Shown in pieces: positions 14,384 to 15,914 of a stretch of DNA of 15,914 nucleotides (its first letter is position 1; every line of letters begins with the position of its first letter). A program made the translations under genes and the position numbers. The stretch lies in contig JAITCS010000135.1 in the NCBI GenBank assembly GCA_031282935.1, positions 1 through 15,914 on the forward strand. Direction: 5' to 3'. The notes under the pieces were generated by a model. The model was not told where the DNA came from. It made no database searches and saw nothing but the letters and a program-made list of their open reading frames with translations. The DNA is from Cellulomonadaceae bacterium. Lineage in GTDB: Bacteria; Actinomycetota; Actinomycetes; Actinomycetales; Cellulomonadaceae.

Positions 14384-15508
14384 ATGATTAGCAAAACCAA
14401 ACTGTTTGCCTCCCTTAGCGCAAGCGGACTTGCCATTAGTATTGGCATTGTGGGCACGGCGGCAACTGCCAGTGCTACTACCGACCCGATTTACGGCTGG
14501 ACGTTGCGGCAGCAAGTGGGCGCCGTGTTTATGATCGGCGCTCCGGTCGCGGAAATGTCCGACCTGACCCTTTCCCTGCTGGAGGATTATGCCGTGGGTG
14601 GCGTGTTCCTTGAAGGGCGCTCCACGGCTGGGGTGGAGGCCATTGCGGAGCAGACGGCCAAGTATCGGGAGGTGAAAACCACTCCGCAAAAGCTGCTGAT
14701 TTCCACCGACCAAGAAGGCGGCAACGTGACGGTGCTGCGGGGCCCGGGGTTCACCCTCATGCCGTCGGCCCTGGCACAGTCGTTCACCACCACCATTGGC
14801 AGGGAAGCGCACACCTGGGGTTTGGAATTGCGCGCTGCCGGGGTTAACGTGAATTTGGCACCTGTGGCCGATTTGGTTGACCGGGACATGAACGCTAAAG
14901 ACAACCCGCCCACGGGTTATTGGGATCGGCAATATGGCCGCACTCCTGCCGAAATTCAGGCGAAAGCGGGCGCATTTGCTCGCGGTATGCAGCGGGCGGA
15001 AGTCATTCCTACAATTAAGCATTTCCCTGGATTGGGCCGCGTAAATGGGAACACCGATATCGCCACTGGGGTAACGGATAATGTAACTACACCAGATGAT
15101 GCTTCGGTTCGCCTCTTTAATCAGATGGCGATTCGTTTGCAGAATTACGATCCCAAACCTTGGGTTATGATGGGCACTGCGGTTTATGATAAGATTGATT
15201 CGCACAATCCGGCCGCTTTCTCCGCTAAAGCCGTACAATTAGTTCGCGATGCTGGATTCTATGGTGTCATAATTACCGATGATTTATCTAATGCAGCGCA
15301 GGTTACAGTTTATCCGCCTGCCGAGCGCGCTATTCGGGCTCTCGAAGCTGGCGTGGACATTGTGCTTTACAGCGCTAAGATAGATGATGTGGCTGAGGCT
15401 ATGGACGCCGTATTCCGCAAAGCCGAATTGGTGCCTGAGTTCCGCACTAAGGTAGAGGACGCTGCGCGTCGCGTGGCTTGGGCTGCCTCCACATTGCCGG
15501 AGGATTAG
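14384..15508 (+). CDS. Secreted GH3 beta-N-acetylglucosaminidase-like enzyme (NagZ-like)
   Basis: The 374-aa protein has a signal peptide cleaved after ASA (29-31) and a single GH3 TIM barrel, the NagZ size class. Visible marks are STDQEGGNVTVLRGPGFTLMPSA (read in parts at 107-129), NLAPVADL (157-164), KHFPGLG (212-218) and the nucleophile strand IITDDLSN (296-303, Asp299/300). NagZ enzymes cut GlcNAc from MurNAc in wall fragments; with the preceding serine hydrolase this gives a two-step extracellular pathway. In classical NagZ the loop after KHFPGHG ends in D-S-H, whose His is the acid/base; here the aligned residues are N223-T224-D225. I recall similar NTD loops in other actinobacterial GH3 proteins, so the enzyme is probably active with a changed acid/base. 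AGGAGAGG (14373-14380) lies three bases from the ATG, and the terminator at 15521 ends the operon. Confidence 0.87.
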   Translation: MISKTKLFASLSASGLAISIGIVGTAATASATTDPIYGWTLRQQVGAVFMIGAPVAEMSDLTLSLLEDYAVGGVFLEGRSTAGVEAIAEQTAKYREVKTTPQKLLISTDQEGGNVTVLRGPGFTLMPSALAQSFTTTIGREAHTWGLELRAAGVNVNLAPVADLVDRDMNAKDNPPTGYWDRQYGRTPAEIQAKAGAFARGMQRAEVIPTIKHFPGLGRVNGNTDIATGVTDNVTTPDDASVRLFNQMAIRLQNYDPKPWVMMGTAVYDKIDSHNPAAFSAKAVQLVRDAGFYGVIITDDLSNAAQVTVYPPAERAIRALEAGVDIVLYSAKIDDVAEAMDAVFRKAELVPEFRTKVEDAARRVAWAASTLPED

Positions 15509-15520
15509 AACCTTTCAATG

Positions 15521-15575
15521 ATTGGGGCGCTCGCTTTCGTAAAAGCCCAAGCGAGCGCCCCAATCCTCGTTTTTT
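15521..15575 (+). terminator. Intrinsic terminator of the hydrolase-GH3 operon
   Basis: Perfect 16-bp arms at 15521-15536 (ATTGGGGCGCTCGCTT) and 15549-15564 (AAGCGAGCGCCCCAAT), a 12-base loop, then CCTCG and TTTTTT (15570-15575). It begins 12 bases after the stop codon. A second T-run follows at 15590-15596. Confidence 0.93.
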
Positions 15576-15623
15576 CGCCTTAATTCTCGTTTTTTTATTC
15601 TTATTTTTTAACAATAAATCACT

Positions 15624-15646
15624 GCGCGGTAACACCGCGCCCTTTT
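15624..15646. terminator. Second hairpin in the convergent gap
   Basis: Arms GCGCGGT (15624-15630) and ACCGCGC (15634-15640) enclose AAC and are followed by CCTTTT. It can back up the plus-strand terminator and may stop minus-strand transcripts of the PPDK regulatory gene. The arms equal those at 5582-5598. Confidence 0.5.
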
Positions 15647-15687
15647 ACATTTAATGAAAGGGTGGCAGGGGCCTAAAAACTCCTTTT

Positions 15688-15914
15688 TTATTTATACCCG
15701 GATTCGAGGTAGGCGCGCTTGCGGTTGGCGACCAGCTCGACCACGCGCCCGGCCGCCTCTTCGAGGGCGAGGTGCGTGGTGTCGATGATGGGGCAGCCGA
15801 GGCGGCGTTGGATTTTGGAGACCCAGTCGAGTTCGTCGAAGATTTTTGTGAGGTCGGCGTAACCGCCCAGGCGCCGCCCGCCTGCGTTCGCTGCGCCCAT
15901 CGCGGTCACGCGCC
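15688..15914 (-). CDS. PPDK regulatory protein, C-terminal part (DUF299 kinase/phosphorylase)
   Basis: The last 75 codons of a minus-strand gene that enters from the right edge. The visible part shows the C-terminal pattern of the PF03618 kinase-PPPase family: YADLTKIFDELDW, then RRLGCPIIDTTHLALEEAAGRV. Family members use ADP to phosphorylate the regulatory Thr beside the catalytic His of PPDK (switching it off) and Pi to remove it. The GTG at 15909 is inside the gene and not a start, since the frame continues to the edge with matching sequence (R-V-T-A-M-G where relatives have R-L-x-x-L-G). The N-terminal P-loop is outside the window. The stop TAA is at 15690-15688. Its substrate ppdK is in the same window, 5 kb away and not in one operon. 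Confidence 0.88.
   Translation of the reverse strand, partial: RVTAMGAANAGGRRLGGYADLTKIFDELDWVSKIQRRLGCPIIDTTHLALEEAAGRVVELVANRKRAYLESGYK

Noticed and set aside
14348..15238. 296-aa minus-strand frame opposite the GH3 gene
   Set aside because: Antisense shadow; the opposite strand carries the full GH3 motif set and signal peptide.
15688..15909. Independent 73-aa gene starting at GTG 15909
   Set aside because: The frame continues to the window edge and the sequence is the C-terminus of a larger known family, so the GTG is internal.

Overview
The window looks like the chromosome of a high-GC Gram-positive anaerobe or facultative anaerobe, most likely an actinomycete of the Actinomyces/Actinotignum/Varibaculum kind. 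The evidence is the high GC with GC-rich third codon positions, actinobacterial-style LuxR and AraC regulators, a DUF1648 membrane protein, a pyruvate phosphate dikinase, and an intergenic repeat built on GGTGGTT...AACCACC that I recall from many actinobacterial genomes. The genus cannot be decided from the sequence. I saw no phage genes, transposase, rRNA, tRNA or CRISPR array.

Left part (1-2.5 kb), all minus strand: an AraC-family regulator overlaps by TGATG the start of a cysteine-desulfurase-like class V aminotransferase. Next is the start of a small membrane protein that runs off the left edge; it has its own extended -10 promoter and lies below the length at which ORF callers usually report. 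From 2532 a large divergent plus-strand LuxR-type ATPase-regulator (870 aa) has a Walker A motif without its lysine. The gap between the divergent regulators holds a dyad over a perfect TATAAT.

Middle (5.1-7.9 kb): a 660-bp convergent gap is filled with mosaic direct and inverted repeats and several hairpins. Then come, on the minus strand, a second AraC-family regulator with a near-perfect 20-bp palindrome in its leader, a 131-aa protein of unknown function preceded by a possible 7-codon leader ORF, and a 400-bp gap with an orphan plus-strand promoter-like site, hairpins and an exact reverse-complement copy of the repeat core.

Right part (7.9-15.9 kb): ppdK (minus) stands divergent to a DUF1648 six-helix membrane protein, with a strong 13-bp-stem dyad between them. 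A DUF433 antitoxin gene follows, overlapping (ATGA) a 30-codon remnant of a DUF5615 PIN-like toxin, so this toxin-antitoxin pair is broken. Next is a two-gene operon of secreted enzymes: an AmiE/beta-lactamase-fold serine hydrolase and a NagZ-like GH3 glycosidase, fitting stepwise release of GlcNAc and peptide from cell-wall fragments outside the membrane. A textbook terminator ends it. At the right edge is the C-terminus of the PPDK regulatory protein (minus), which would reversibly phosphorylate the dikinase encoded 5 kb away.

I did not find a clearly new defence or mobile system. The best leads are the left-edge sulfur/redox-like gene pair, the repeat mosaic, the orphan promoter with hairpins at 7.7 kb, and the altered catalytic motif in the GH3 enzyme.
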